A stretch of DNA of 64,000 bases from Antennarius striatus (GCF_040054535.1 NC_090793.1:19928001-19992000); one strand, 5' to 3'; positions 40,263 through 53,480 are shown, numbered from the stretch's first letter. The notes: generated from the sequence alone by a model not told the origin. Translations and numbers: made by a program.

Positions 40263-43169
40263 GTTTCATTTAATTTTCAAAAATCCAGATTCGAGGATCA
40301 CCACGACCGAAGCGAATCCATGCCAGCGCTTCAAAACGATGACACACCAGTCGTCACGGATACGGCCTCATTTGTGTTGTTGGATTTATTAACACTCCTG
40401 CATCACTTCTGATGTGTATTTTGTGGTGTTGATTTAAAACACTGCCACCTACAGTCCTGGTGGACAAGCTACATCATTTCCATCCGTTTGCACGGAGAAA
40501 ATGTTGCTATTTTTGAAGCACCTTGGAAAAATGTCTGCTTTGACAAACTTCGCTGTGTAAACAAGACCTAAGTTGGCAAAAATTGAGACAAAAGGCTCCT
40601 CTTGTAGCGACGCCTCGGCTGCTGCCATTCATCCTCGACGAAGGACGAACAGATGTCTGGTTTAAGCCACTCCGCTTTTTCTTGAGCTGCAGTTTTTGTC
40701 TTCTTTGAAGTGAGCCCTGAGGCGTATCTCATTTTCACTCCTTGTACCAAATCATATGCATACCTTTATTCACATCTTGAATACTCTCATTACGTGAAAT
40801 GAAGAGTGTCAGATATGGAGGAAGCTATTAAAGAAGAGTAGCGAGACCAGCGGTCTATCGTAATTGGAGGCGCTAGCGCTGGGATGAGCTCCATATTAAC
40901 AACACCAGAGTAAATACTGACCTTGGTATTTCCATGTTTAAGGCCCTGGAGCTGTTTTTTAAGTCCCTGTTTGTGATTCATAGAAAAATAATGGTAAAAC
41001 ATAAATTCAGTTTCAGAGAGGAATCAAAATATGTTGGTTCTTGTTTAGAACAAAAATATATATATTTACAATCAACGGATTCATAAGGAACTAAAGTATA
41101 AGTCTGACAATATTGAGTGTATTTCATATACAGACAAAACACAACAGGATGTTGATCCGACTAGCAGCTACGGGTCAATAAATCCTGACAGATTTTATTC
41201 CACGCTGCCGTAGATGTCAGCTATCGTTCAAATAGTCCTCGCTTTCTGTAAAATTCAGAACCCTGAAGGTGATCATTATTTTCTGAGTCAGCTGTCTTTA
41301 CACATGAATCCTCTTTGACCACTAAATTTATTGATTTTAAAGTCCGAAAAAAAACCCCAAACTCTCAGTTTAACGGATGGGAGCAGGCTGAATATTTGAT
41401 CGCTTCTCAATTGATTTGCTTTCAAGGCTGATCATATTGGCAATAATGTGAGAATCTGCTTCAGTATCTTGGATTTTTTTCTGTCACCAGAAAAAGGACC
41501 CTTTTTAGAAAAGATTATATTTTGATATTTAGTGAAAGAGAAATATGTCAGATCTGTGACTGTTGAAACAAGCGACGTGTTCTGGCCTTCATTTCATAGC
41601 TGTCCACGTTTTCGTAATCAGTTGCTTTCATCAAGAGCTCATCTGGTTGTTGCAAACTATGCTAATTTGTTAAAATGAAGAAAGTGTGTCTGCAATCAGC
41701 GCAGACTTTTCATTAATGCGTGTTGGAAAGTGAGGGGAAGGCACGTCAGCAGGAAAACAAGATTATGAATCAGCAGCAGGAAAAAATCTCCACCCTAATT
41801 TAATCACGCGTGTCCTTCCTTTTCATCGCCGCTCAGAGATGGAAATCAGTCCAGGAGAAAGTGTTTCACACACACAGGAAGTGGAATAATCCCAGACGAC
41901 CCAGATTAGGGATTAAGGGAGCGAGGAATTAGAACGTCTTTAATACTTTATAGGTCAGTTATGATTGACCTCTAATTGGAGAGACTGTTAGTCAAGTGGG
42001 GGACGCTGATGCCACTTGTAAAAAAGGTGACTGTCCAAAGTGAAATTAATCTTTTAATTGAACAAAATATACCAAAATGAGAAAAATGGCTTAATTTGAA
42101 AAAACTTGCATTGATTTTAATTGGTGTCATTTTTTGACCCCACATGTGGAAGAGTGGCGGAGTGACACAAAACCTGCAAGTTCTTATAATTAATTAAAAA
42201 TAAATAAATAAAATGCAAATTGCCTCATGTCACAAACGTGTTTTGTGAGGAATAACTGGAATAGGAAAAAAATTACAACTCTTAATTTTAAAGATTTTGA
42301 CAAATAAGAACCAGTTTGTTGCTAAAACGCATTGATTTTAATTGGGGTCATTTTTGGCCCAACTTGTCGGAGTGTGCTGGTAATGGTAAATTGTGAATCC
42401 AAGGGTTAAACATGACCACAGGCTTGGTTGCATCTCCATGGCTTCTTAATTGATTTGAGACACGCAAACTATTGATTTCCGTGTTGAAGGTGACTTTCAC
42501 AGATCAATATAAGATCACAGCGTTATTAAAAATGCAGCAGACATCCACGCGTTTCTTCTTACTTTTAACACATTTTAATTCCTCTGCTGGATTAAAACCT
42601 CTTCTTTTTACAGTCCTTGCTAAAACACCTTCCCAGACACGGCCGGGTTCCCTTCTGCCTCGCTGACGGAGAAACGATGAATTACTAAAACTCAGAGTTG
42701 CGTTGAAACCTCACGGAAACCGAAACGTCGTCCGCTGAGGCTCGACACGTAAAAAAAGTTTGTCCCTGTTTTTCTTCCTCTAAAGCTGAGACAGAGAGAA
42801 AGTGCATTTTATCCTTCATCCAGACAGATTTAACAGATTTTCTAACATATTGCTAATTGGAATTGTCTCTAATGAGAGTTAAATATGTCTTATTATTATC
42901 CATCAACATGTCGTGCGTTTCAATGGTCTCTAAAATATACGTTTTTTCTGAGATGGGGACGATAAAGTGTTGCACAAACGTAATGATGGTAATGATGGTG
43001 ATGGTTGTGTGTGATGTATGAAACATCTGTCAGGTCCTCATCTTAGCGAGGACTAACAGGGAAACATTACATGAAAATAACAGCGATCGACGTACGCCGA
43101 CGAGAAACATTTGCGTGAAAACATGTTTGTGCGTCGCCTTCTGCATGTAAAGTTTATTTCTTTGAATAC
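40263..43169. other. Non-coding AT-rich interval
   Basis: Nothing recognised beyond short A/T runs. Unique-looking DNA with no gene, splice pattern or transposon ends identified. Confidence 0.4.
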
Positions 43170-43450
43170 AACGGTACCTCTGCTGACGAAAATTAGTTGG
43201 TTCTGGAAGAAATTACGTAAGTAGAGACGCCTTTTCCATGCTAATGCCCTAAACCGTTCCAAGCCCCCCAAAATTCAGACATAAATGTTTTATAAAGCAT
43301 AAAAATGCATCAAAACATGTAACAAATAGATGTTATAATTAGATTATTACACAATAAATGAGAGTTGTGCATAACGTAAAAAAGAGTAAAGGATAAAAAT
43401 GACGGTCATTAACCTTTTAACTGCTGTCCTCATTGTTTTTAGCTGCAGCA
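43170..43450 (-). mobile_element. Tigger/pogo-type relic, inverted copy of the 57-kb element
   Basis: Begins 'acggtacctctgctgacgaa' and then runs as the reverse complement of 57759-57920: compare 'cataaatgttttataaagca' here with 'tgctttataaaacatttttg' there, and 'taaccttttaactgctgtcc' here with 'ggacagcagttaaaaggt' there. No coding part remains. Class assigned by its link to the copy at 57 kb. Confidence 0.65.
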
Positions 43451-43731
43451 GGAAAGCCGAGTCATGAGAACCGTCGGCGTTATGCAGATGATGCTTTAGT
43501 GTTCCTACGATGTTAGCGTCTGCTTGACTTTTCATTCCTGGTGGGGGCTGAGTCCCGATGTCCCGCCTCTTTTAAGCTGAATCTCCCATCATGCCCCTGA
43601 CTTTCGTTTATCCTTAACAAATCTCGCGGCGTGCTAACAAGCCGCTACGCTCAGCCGGAGCTCAGGGGGGGGGGAGGGAGGATCAGAGAGACTCTTGAGC
43701 TCTGGGGTTGGTGTGTGTTTGGAGATTCACA

Positions 43732-43732
43732 T

Positions 43733-43820
<88 letters not shown>
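43732..43820. repeat. (CA)n microsatellite
   Basis: About 44 uninterrupted CA units. Confidence 0.97.
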
Positions 43821-43821
<1 letters not shown>

Positions 43822-43974
43822 ATACAGCTGGGGCTCAATTAGTGTCCATTTTTACTAATGAAGTACATTCTGCTTGAGTCAGTGGTGCAAAAACGAGTGT
43901 TGTTTGTGAAATCATGGGCTGTATCTTGGCTCGCCGCCCCTGAGGCGGGCTGGAGGCCCTCCTGCTGTACATCA

Positions 43975-44022
43975 GCTCTTCCTCTTCCTCTTCCTCTTCG
44001 TCTTCCTCTTCCTCTTCCTCTC
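43975..44022. repeat. (CTTCCT)n tract
   Basis: Seven to eight hexamer units with one TCG interruption; homopyrimidine on this strand. Confidence 0.9.
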
Positions 44023-45032
44023 ATCATGTGTTCAGAGGAGACGGCGAAACGATGAAGCGTTCCCAGCGGTTTTTTTGTCTACCCCAGGAAATCTTTCCTC
44101 CAACTCTTGTTTACGCAAAACTCCTCTGTGCAAAAAACGCTTTTTAAAAAAAAAAAAATCAAATTAAGGGAAGAGCGTCGATATTTAATTTGTCGCCTCG
44201 TGTGATTCTGTTCATTCTAAACTGAATCGCTTGAAGCTGAAGGCTTCTTTCCGTAGCGGTAGCGCCGTGCTAAACCCCCAGCTAACGGGGGTTTTTGTGC
44301 ATATTTTCCTCACAATGTGAAGCGTAAAGCTTCAGCAGATAAATCCTAAAGGAGTGGAAGAAGGGACCCGCAGTCACAGACGTTTACAGTGTGAAGAAAA
44401 GCCCGACCGGCGTCTGAAGCTAACACTTTGTAGTACGATACGTGTTAAATCGCCACCGCCGAGCGAAGCGGGTCCGAGTCTGTCGATCTGGACGCTCCAT
44501 CTGCGTGTCGTATTCATTTCCCAGGGAAGAACGTCGGTGCTTCTGCAGAAAGGGTCAGACTCCACCAAAAAATGATCTGTCAACCCCTTCATCCCCTGTC
44601 GCACTCTTATCAATGCCGCACACTTCCCATCCCACTGTTGCCATGGCTACAGTTTGGCAGGGATGAGCAGTATCAAAAGCACACTGGAGTTTTAGCGGAG
44701 ACTCTCACCTCTGTTATGTCGCTCTAATCCCTTCCTTTTCATCTTCATTTGATGAAGACAGTAAACCTGGAGGAATTTGGGTGTTGGGGGGGGTATGCTA
44801 CCAAAAATGGCGCTACTTTTAGACCGGATGAGACTCCGGTTCTCCGCCGAGTGATGCTTCCACTCCGGTCCATCTGGGCCGCAGATAGTACCTCATTATC
44901 TACAGCCCACAGATAGGGAACCTCTGTCGCAGTCGGGAGCTTTCTTCTGCTCCACGCTTTCATGCTCCGGAAAAAACAATGAGCTGTCAAATTCCAGCTT
45001 TGTGCCCAGTAATGACTTGAAATACTTTAAAG

Positions 45033-45510
45033 TCGTCCAGGGGAGGGGGAAAAGCCCGACTTCTTGTTCAATCAAGACAGAGTTTAAAGTCTTTGAAATG
45101 TTAAATTCCGACACGGCAGCGCTTTGAGGTAACGTCAGCATGCTAATGTGCACCTAATTTTTAAAATTTAGTTCAAATTAAATTTAAAAAATTAGGTTCA
45201 CGTTAGTATGCTGATGTTACCTTTTTTAAATTTGATTTAAATTAAATTAAAAAAATTAGGTGCACATTAGCATACCGACGTTACCTCAAAGCGCTGCTGT
45301 GTCAGCATGCTAACATGCACCTAATTTTTTAAATTTAATTTAAATTAAATTTAAAAAATTAGGTGCACGTTAGCATGCTAACATTACTTTAAACTCTGTC
45401 TTGATTGAACCAGAAGTCAGGCTTTTCCCCTCCCCTGGAAGAGTTTAAAGTCTTTGAATTGTTGAATTCCGACACGGCAGCGCTTTGAGGTAACGTCAGC
45501 ATGCTAATGA
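45033..45510. repeat. Nested inverted and direct repeat block
   Basis: A left arm beginning 'ccaggggagggggaaaagcc' (45038) has its inverted match ending 'ggcttttcccctcccctgg' (45438). Inside, a 'cagcatgctaatgtgcacct' plus AT block is repeated in alternating orientation about four times. A separate direct repeat ('gaattccgacacggcagcgc' with 'tttgaggtaacgtcagcatg') occurs near 45107 and 45466. No gene is present. Confidence 0.9.
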
Positions 45511-45982
45511 TAATGTTAACATGTCAAAAATTAACATTTTTTTAGCATTTACTGCTTGGTGCACATTTATTCTTTGTTGTTGTGCAAATTTATTCATGAA
45601 ATCCTGCAACACAACAAATGCAAAAGCGTCCAAAGCATGCAGACGGCGCGTCACGCGTCTTTTTATAATATATGCTAAATTAACAGTGCAGCCCTGCAGC
45701 GGTTGTCAGCGGCGACTGGAGTGCATGATGGTAGTGAACGGGTTGAGTTATTTACCACAAAGCCTCTTCACCATCTTAAGCCCTTTTTAAACACGGATCA
45801 CACACCAGACAATCCTTCTCCACACAGCTCGTGTTTGTTTGTTCTTAACAAACCCGCGGCGGCGTGATCGCCGCCCAGCGAACAAGACGGGAAAGCGTGG
45901 GGAAAAACATACGATGGAAGGCGGCTGCACATGCAAGTTGACGCGATGTTTTACGAATACGTAAAACTCAGCCACAAACTGA
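45511..45982. other. Non-coding interval
   Basis: No gene or element recognised between the palindromic block and the terminal-inverted-repeat element. Confidence 0.35.
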
Positions 45983-45984
45983 TA

Positions 45985-46559
45985 CAGGAAAACCTCGGTT
46001 TCCGACTACAATTTGTTCCTGAAGGCTGTTCGAATAGCGATTTGTTCGAATTCCAAATACATGTTTCCCATTAGAAAGAATGTAAATGGTCTTTATCCGT
46101 TCAAAGACGCTAGAAAACTACCTTTTTTCAACATAGTATGTTGTTTCATAATGTCATTTATATATCAAATTGTATAGTAATAAAACATATCAAAGAAATG
46201 TAAAAGAAAGAAACAAACAGGAGAAAGAAAGAAAACATGGACGTAATCAGGTTAGCCTGAGGTACGAGTTACTGTCGTCTTTGGACAGAAGTTTACGGTA
46301 CCGTAACTCGTACTGTAGGCAATGGAACGCAGATTAAGTGAAAAATTATTGAATACAGTAAAATAAAAAGCACATGACCGTCACGTTTTCGCTCGACTTT
46401 TCTCGCCTTTTCTCGCGCTTGGCGGCCAGAAAAAAGGCGTTTGTTTCGCGTTCAACTTCTAAATTTTGTTCGACTTCTAAGACAGAAAAATTCCGAATTT
46501 TTTTGGTCAATTTCCAATTTGTCCGATGTCTAAAGCGTTTGAAAACCAAGGTTTGCTTG
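45985..46559. mobile_element. Non-autonomous Tigger/pogo-like element with TA target duplication
   Basis: Left end 'caggaaaacctcggtttccg' is matched in inverse at the right end 'gaaaaccaaggtttgcttg'. TA dinucleotides flank both ends (45983-45984 and 46560-46561), the Tc1/mariner-pogo target duplication. At 575 bp, it has no transposase frame. Confidence 0.75.
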
Positions 46560-47398
46560 TAGTCGCATCCAAGGAGTCCTTCTAACTCGATCCTGCTGAG
46601 CAAAAGCAGCCCAAGATGCTAACATCAGCGAATTAGCATTAAATTGAAACTATAACTGAAGCGTTTGAATATTCTGATTTACGTTGGGTATAAAATTTTT
46701 GTATTTCGGATGATAAATTTGTCCCAAGGGGGATGACATTGTGCAGGATTTACTCACACAATCAAACATTTAAGTCTCTTGCTGAAAATAAAAAGTTTGG
46801 GGGGGGTCACCAAAGGTCAGGGGATTAAAAATAAAAGATCTGAAAGGCGCCTTACCAGCCGACTGAAACCGATTGCCGTCCAGCGAGGAGATAAAAGCCC
46901 CGATCTCTCCATCGGCCCTCAGACGTGATGAAGTGATGAAGATCTGAACGACTACATCCCACCAATACGCGGCCGGCTCTCCTTCATCCTCGCTACCCCC
47001 CCAGGCCAGAAACATCAATATCACTGACAGATGGTTAAAACGCAGCGAGTGTGTGAACAGAAAAATAACAGCTACAGTCGGGCTTGTTTGTGCTACATGT
47101 GCGTCCTCATCTAGTTTCATTTACGCCAAAGAATTTCCATCCCTGCTCGTGTTTATTATTCTAAATGAGGCGCTGATTCCTGAATATTTATCCGGCGGCG
47201 CTACAACGCCACAACTTTATCATATAAACTATAGCATCCCATTAGCGTCAGCCGCATCTCAGCGGATTCACTTTCAGCTGTCACATTAGCGCTAATGACT
47301 GACAATTAATGTTGAAGGAAGCGCGTGATGCAACGGCATGCTAACACACACACACACACGCTAACCTTAATAAGGGCGTGTGATTTTTAATGCATCAT

Positions 47399-47451
<53 letters not shown>

Positions 47452-48426
47452 TCGTTCTGTGCGACAATTTGCGGGAAAGTCGGTGTAAAAAAAGTTGACC
47501 GTGTGACTTTTACTAATATGCCTGAGTTTATACGGGTGCGGCGTGATGAATAGCTGGTGTCAGGCGTTACCATGGCGATGATTACTTTGAAAGCAGCCAA
47601 GGCAAAGTAGAAGCATTTGGGGATTTCTAGCCGACCCATCAGACGCCTGACAGGCCATTTATTTCAAACGTACAGGTAGTTTCAGGCGATAAGAATCTGC
47701 GTTTTTTTGGGTTTTTTTTGTCTCCGACGTTTCGGTGAAATTGGAATCGCGATGCAGCGTTTCGATCAAACGGCTTCTCGATGGTTTAATTACAAACCCG
47801 TCGGGATAAATGTCGTCGATTTGTCGCCGATTTGTCAGCTCAGACGGCGCGATTTCCAGCGAACTCTGACGTTGTTGGCGTGTCATCGGCATCGGTGGAG
47901 CGGAGTTGTCGCTAACACGCTCCACAGGCCGCAAAAAAAGAAGGAGCTTCTGGAAACTCAAAAGTTTGAGCCCCCCACCCCCCCAGATACTTCACAGATT
48001 CACAGAGATAGGACTTAAGCCCAGGATCCACCAATCCCTTTGGTCCGCCTTTCTTTTCTTTCACCAATTTGGGACATCTGCTCTGAGACCGGGGCGTCCG
48101 ACACCCCCACCACGTTAGCTCCAAAAGCTTAAAGTCTGCCTCTTCCTGCCCTCTTCTATCCTGCCCCCTCCCCTGGTGGGGATTTGTGATTCAAACCGGG
48201 TTCAGGGACCCCTCCATCCCATCAGCAAACACACAAACGCATAATCTGGTCATTCTTTCCAGCCCATTCACATGCATGCTAATGATCTCTGCTAGCCCCC
48301 CCCCCCCCCCTTTTCAGTATGCTACCCCCCCCCCCCCCCAACGACAGTCAGGCAGCAGTTCTGATATGTTTACAGTCCACAATGGAAATGTCTCAAAGAA
48401 TCCTGATTGGAGACGAACAAAGTGTT
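46560..48426. other. Non-coding interval
   Basis: No gene recognised. Contains CA microsatellites at 47347-47360 and 47401-47446 and poly-C runs near 48297-48311 and 48326-48339. Confidence 0.4.
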
Positions 48427-48502
48427 GAAATTATTATTATTATTATCATTATTATTATTATTACTATTATTATTACAATTATTATTACTATTATTATTAC
48501 AT
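48427..48502. repeat. (ATT)n tract
   Basis: About 23 ATT-type trinucleotides with a few substitutions. Confidence 0.92.
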
Positions 48503-48751
48503 GTCACCTCCAGACGCACGGTTAGCCGACGCTATTTAGAGATTTAATAAAAAATACACTGTTTGTTCCACGACAGTCATTTATATCCATTATATAAAGC
48601 ATTTAATTAGCAGATTATTAACGTTAGCTCAGCTTTTACAGCTTATTAATGAAGTCATTGGTTCCATGGTATCCTATACAATACTACACTATGCTATGCA
48701 TTCATTAGCATGGTTACAAATGTTAGTGGGGTTTTTGATGAGGTCTTGTTT

Positions 48752-48830
48752 CAAATTCAAAAAACTTTATTAGTCCCCCAAGGGACAATTGAAGGCACAC
48801 AAAGCAGGATTGGTGCAAAAAAAGCGTGCA
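48752..48830. mobile_element. LINE 3'-tail remnant (Rex/CR1-L2 type)
   Basis: Matches the copy at 1312-1372: 'caaaaaactttattagtccc', then 'aagggacaattgaaggcaca' and 'caaagcaggattggtgcaaa'. Only the tail is present. Confidence 0.5.
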
Positions 48831-49286
48831 AAGAGTAAAAAATAGACTTAAAATGCAGAAAGCCAACACTAACACTAAAACACACGATAAACAGGTGTGT
48901 GCAATGATGTAATAAATAAAGATTTCTGGGGGAAACGACCCGGGATGTTCCCACGTGTTGCATGTCGTCGTCCAACACGCCAAACTGTGTTATAAACACC
49001 AACAGTTTTGTATTAAAGTGGGTAAAAAATTAATTGTGGAGGCTCCGTCTCCATTTTCGTTTCCATTTGTCAGACTGCCCCCCCCCCGCCGTCCTTCAGA
49101 CGCAGCAGAACGCTGACACTGTCTAATGAATGGCTGTGGCTTCAGACGCCATTTAATGGATCGCACTCTGCAGAGACGGGGGAAGGCATGTCGACGCACA
49201 AAAGTGCACCATCACGCTAATCATCATCCCAAAGACCTTCCTGTTGGTTCGACGTAGGGTTACTGGGGGATATTATTCACTATCAG

Positions 49287-49287
<1 letters not shown>

Positions 49288-49331
<44 letters not shown>
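49288..49331. repeat. (TG)n microsatellite
   Basis: About 22 TG units; a second shorter run follows at 49339-49355. Confidence 0.95.
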
Positions 49332-49332
<1 letters not shown>

Positions 49333-49359
49333 ACCAATGTGTGTGTGTGTGTGTGTTGC

Positions 49360-52300
49360 AGCGTTTGCAATTAATACACACAAATAATCTGAGGGAAAAT
49401 TCAATAGTTCTGTAATGAGATGTTTTTCAGCTCCTCGTTTCTATTCTTCATTAGACGCGATGCTGCGGTAAAGATTACATTTAGCGCCAGCTGCTCCTCA
49501 TACTTTATGGGGCTACTTGAAGTCTGGGGTTAGGGGGGTAATGGATTATCTTTAACAAGATTACAGTAATCTGGTTAAAAGAAATGGCAAATGTAAGACA
49601 TTCATTATTAATCAAACAAAAGAGATGCCTTCATGGTTGCGTAAACAACTCAATGATATCTAAATTATAGATTTGTCCTTACATTAGGGTGAAACTGGGT
49701 AATTACATGCCATTTTTAAAAAGGGTAATTAGAGGCTGAATTTAAAAAAAAAAAGTCATTTATTAATAGATTATCTTTTCAAGAGGAGGGTGGAGCGTCT
49801 TTATATTTCTGCATTCATTTGAATTCACACCTGCATTCACGGCTGTCAAAGACAAAATAAAATCATTCCATATATAAAACATTTTAAAGATAAACACGTT
49901 TCCCCTTGACGGCCGTATATATATTTAATGTCCCACATAGCATGTCATATTTCAGCATTACTTGTCTCCATGCGCTCTTTTTCCTCGTTTTCTTTCCAGC
50001 CTTGCACACACACGGCTGTAGAATATGTCAGAATGCTAAATTAAAACGCAGAAAATTACCGCTGAAAAGACTTTGATTTCCATTTGTGCCTGTGGTGCAG
50101 AGATGCACAAATCCTTCCACATCCGAGTGTGAAGAGGAAGACAGTACCTCATTGTTAAAAAGACTGATATTTTTGTGTCTCTCCCCACAGTTTCAGCTTA
50201 GTACTGTGTGTGCTTCACCGTAAAGAGGGTAGTTTTCCATTGATGAGCCGGCGCAGGCAGCTTCAGCACCAGCAGCAACAAATCACTAGTCTGTTAAAAG
50301 GCCCTGATGCGTAGCAAAGTCTCCTGCCAAGCCTCCTCGCTCCAAATCTGCCTGCTTGCAGACCCCTCTGTAATTGGAGGCATTAAACTTGCTTTGGACA
50401 GGATGGCAAATGAGAGCTTTGAGCTTTGGACGAGAACTGACTGGTGCATTCAGACGGGCTGCACAAGTAGCTGCAGCTAAAAATCCCACAAATCACCGCC
50501 AATCCAGCAAGATCTGTGTGTTGGAGTTGTGTTTTCTGGAACATGCATGTGTGGTTGTGTTTCTGCATGCACAATCCCCATCTTGGCTTCCGTTAATCTG
50601 CTGATAATCGCAGGGATCGCTCGGGTCGCGGAGCGATTTTTGATGCAGAGCTGCAGGTTTTTTAGGTGGAAACCACCCAAATAAAAAAGGCTTCTTCATT
50701 TCTGCCTCCACTGAGCGCGCTCATTAAAGCGGCTGAGAATCTGTCGCGGCCGATTTCCCATCACTTAATACTCAGTAATAAATAATGAGATTTTTTTTTT
50801 TTGCAAAATCTTCAGGATGTAGTCGAGTTTAAAAAACATTCAGGTCTCCGCTCGGCCGATTTTTACAAGGCTGTAAAATGTTTTCTCCAGTGAGCGGCGA
50901 GGCTCGGCGGCCTGTGAGCGCTGGAAAGGCTTCAAATGTTTAATGGTAAACAGGATGCAAAAAAAAAAAATCTCACTTCTGACATATCAGAGCTGGGATG
51001 CGGTGGGAAAAACTCCAACAGAAATGTTTAAAATAAACTTGTTTTTTGGGGCTTGATTAAAAAGCTGGGCCCCGTTTCAAAGCCAGGCTGAGAAGCATGC
51101 AGACTTTCTCCTCCTCAGGCTGGAGCTGGATGATGTTCGTTCCAGGTCCAGAGTCTCTACACTCCGTCTGTGTTTCCCCACAAAGCGTTTGGCTTCACGT
51201 CAGACACACGATAGATGCACGTTTCTATCTGAAGGCCTTTTGTGTCGACCTGGTGCTTGCCTCCGGCATAGAATTGATTAAAGAACACGCATGGAACGCC
51301 ACACCACTGCCGCTCCTCCCCATCAGTGATGACACCGCCGCCAGGAGACGAGCTTCCAGAAACGGGTTTCAGCCTCCCTGCATTTGTACCAGCCGGGCTT
51401 GTGTCCTCGCTGGAAGATTAAAGCCGGACGACGGCGCCGTTTGGTGTGAATCCAGATCAACTTTGCCTCCTTGAAGCCTTTCCAGCAGCCTGAAATCCCC
51501 CAGAATGCTCCTGTGGTCCTGCTAATTGGCGAGCCGCGTAGATTAACCTTAAATCTTAATGAGTCCAACCGGAGCGGCTGTGATATTCCGACTGAGGAGG
51601 TGAAACACACTCGCAATTCCCTCCTTTTTTATCCCTCTGCCGGATGAGAGACCTGGTGAACCCGCCAAGAAATCAAAGAGAATACCACAGCTCCATTTAA
51701 TAATTTATTTGCATATGATTATCGTAAAAATACTGAAAGAGAAAATGCTTATTTTTGTTCTAGTTTTCTGGCATTTTTTACAATCTAATACACCTTTTAA
51801 TTGCACAGGAAAAGTCTGCCCTAACAGACACACATGTTCTTCTTTCGTGGTGACATATAGTTTCAGATATGTAAGGACCATAAAACTGTAATTTCTCCAT
51901 TTGTTCGCCCCTCAACAAGAAACAAACAAGCATATAAACGAGGGTCACAGAGAGGCCTGAACCAGCTCCAGTAGGTGTCGCTGCTGAGCTAACGGGGCTA
52001 ATAGAAATAGTCATATAGGTTTATATACAGGCAGTCGTTTTAGATAGGAACTGCGCTGAAAGGAAATGAACCCATGAGCGATTCGTTCAGTGTTTAGAGG
52101 TCCGGTCTGGATCGCGACCTTTTTTTAATTCCAGCTGATCTGCAACGCATTTGACAAAATGCGTTCCGTCGATGAGTGAAAAATCAAGCATCGTAATAAA
52201 AAAGGTAAGCCAGGGTAAAAAAATGCACAAAAAACCAGCTCCTTGCAATCATCGATAATAACTTAGCATTCAAAACAATGCATATATATGAATCAAATAA

Positions 52301-53195
52301 GGTTCGTTAATAAAAACATGGACGTTCGAGTCCACACAGCAAAAATGCCACCAAAGCAACAGTTAATGTGGAACCAGTTTTGTAAGGACGTTTCCACTTT
52401 GGCATGCACACGACCACCACGTGTCCCGCACAGTGTCAGTTCCATCTGTCCTCGGGCGGAAAGACGGCGTGAAGACTTAGATGTTCTGTACAGTTTGCGA
52501 CATGAAGATCTCCCAGTGCAGGTGGAAGACGGGATTTAAGAGTAGGAGGACATATAAAGGGTTAAAAACAACCGAAAAACCCAAAGGAAATCTGATGATC
52601 AGGGTAAAACCAGGGGAGAAAAAGGAAGTTCTAGAGATTTGGAGATGTTTCAAGAGTGTTTAAAGCAAATTCTTGCTCGGTCTTGGCACTGTTGTATTAT
52701 CTAGACGTCTAGATTGACCTCCCTGGTCCGTCTGTCTGAGGGTGAGAAGGAAGAACCACCGATTCCCAACCGGTAGAAAACACATGCAGACATGCAAACA
52801 CAACCTGAGAGGGGGCAGTAGGAGGTTTGGCTTCATGTCGATCGTCACAAATCCACAAGAGTCAAGAAATGAACACACACACACTGCAAATGGGAAGTTC
52901 TCTGGAAATGGAGCGAGAAAGAAATCTCCGTCGTGGTCCTCTTTCTTCTTCAACCGGCGCTTCCTTCTTTTATTTTTCTGGTTATTTTACATCATTCTGG
53001 TCGCGTCAGAGTTTCTAGGTAGTTTGTTCGCCCCAACCCGGTTCGGTCCAGTTGGCGGAGACGGCTCACACTCTGATTGGGAGGGTTTGGCTCAGCTGCT
53101 GCCGGATGATTTCCTGACTGGTGTCCGGGCTCTTCCTGTTGTGTCCGGGGAGCGTTCCTCCGAGGCGCAGCAGGTCCCTGCCAACACAGAGCTTT
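49360..53195. other. Non-coding interval left of EPHB3
   Basis: Mostly unique sequence with no gene identified. It should be searched first for the missing 3' (SAM-domain) exons of EPHB3, for which I saw no match by eye. Parts near 50160-50740 and 51060-51560 are balanced in composition and could be conserved non-coding DNA, but that is a guess. Confidence 0.35.
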
Positions 53196-53480
53196 TAGTC
53201 GTTTTTGGTCAAATCACGCTTTTGACCTATTTATTTTAGACACTCTGACCTTTTATGTTCTCACGGGCCACATAAAGTGATGTGGCGGGCCACATTTGGC
53301 CTTGAGTTTGACACACGCGATCTAGGCCAGTCGACTAATCGATGAACGTACAGCCTCTATTTTGAATTCTAACTTTATTGCTTCTCTTAAAAGTAGTAGA
53401 AAATGATTCAAACAATCGACCAAAACTACCGCTCCAAGTTCATCTCAGACATCCACAGCTTGAAATAAGATTTATAAATG
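53196..53480. mobile_element. Partial hAT-like element plus duplicated flank
   Basis: 53196-53316 is the right part of a hAT-like copy ending 'gagtttgacacacgcg'. 53317-53480 is a diverged copy of 61029-61255: compare 'gaattctaactttattgctt' in both and 'gtagtagaaaatgattcaaa' in both. Since element and flank match together, one locus is a duplicate of the other or both belong to a larger repeat. Confidence 0.75.

Noticed and set aside
40045-40392. 115-codon frame rich in Phe/His/Ile/Ser
   Set aside because: Encoded by the tcattcaatcattt simple repeat.
50477-50711. AKMG motif on the minus strand as part of the EPHB3 SAM domain
   Set aside because: Only four residues resemble the SAM motif; surrounding residues do not fit.
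53040-53239. Plus-strand frame (LPDDFLTGVRALPVVSGERS...) as a protein fragment
   Set aside because: No family recognised and it runs into a hAT-like element; insufficient support.
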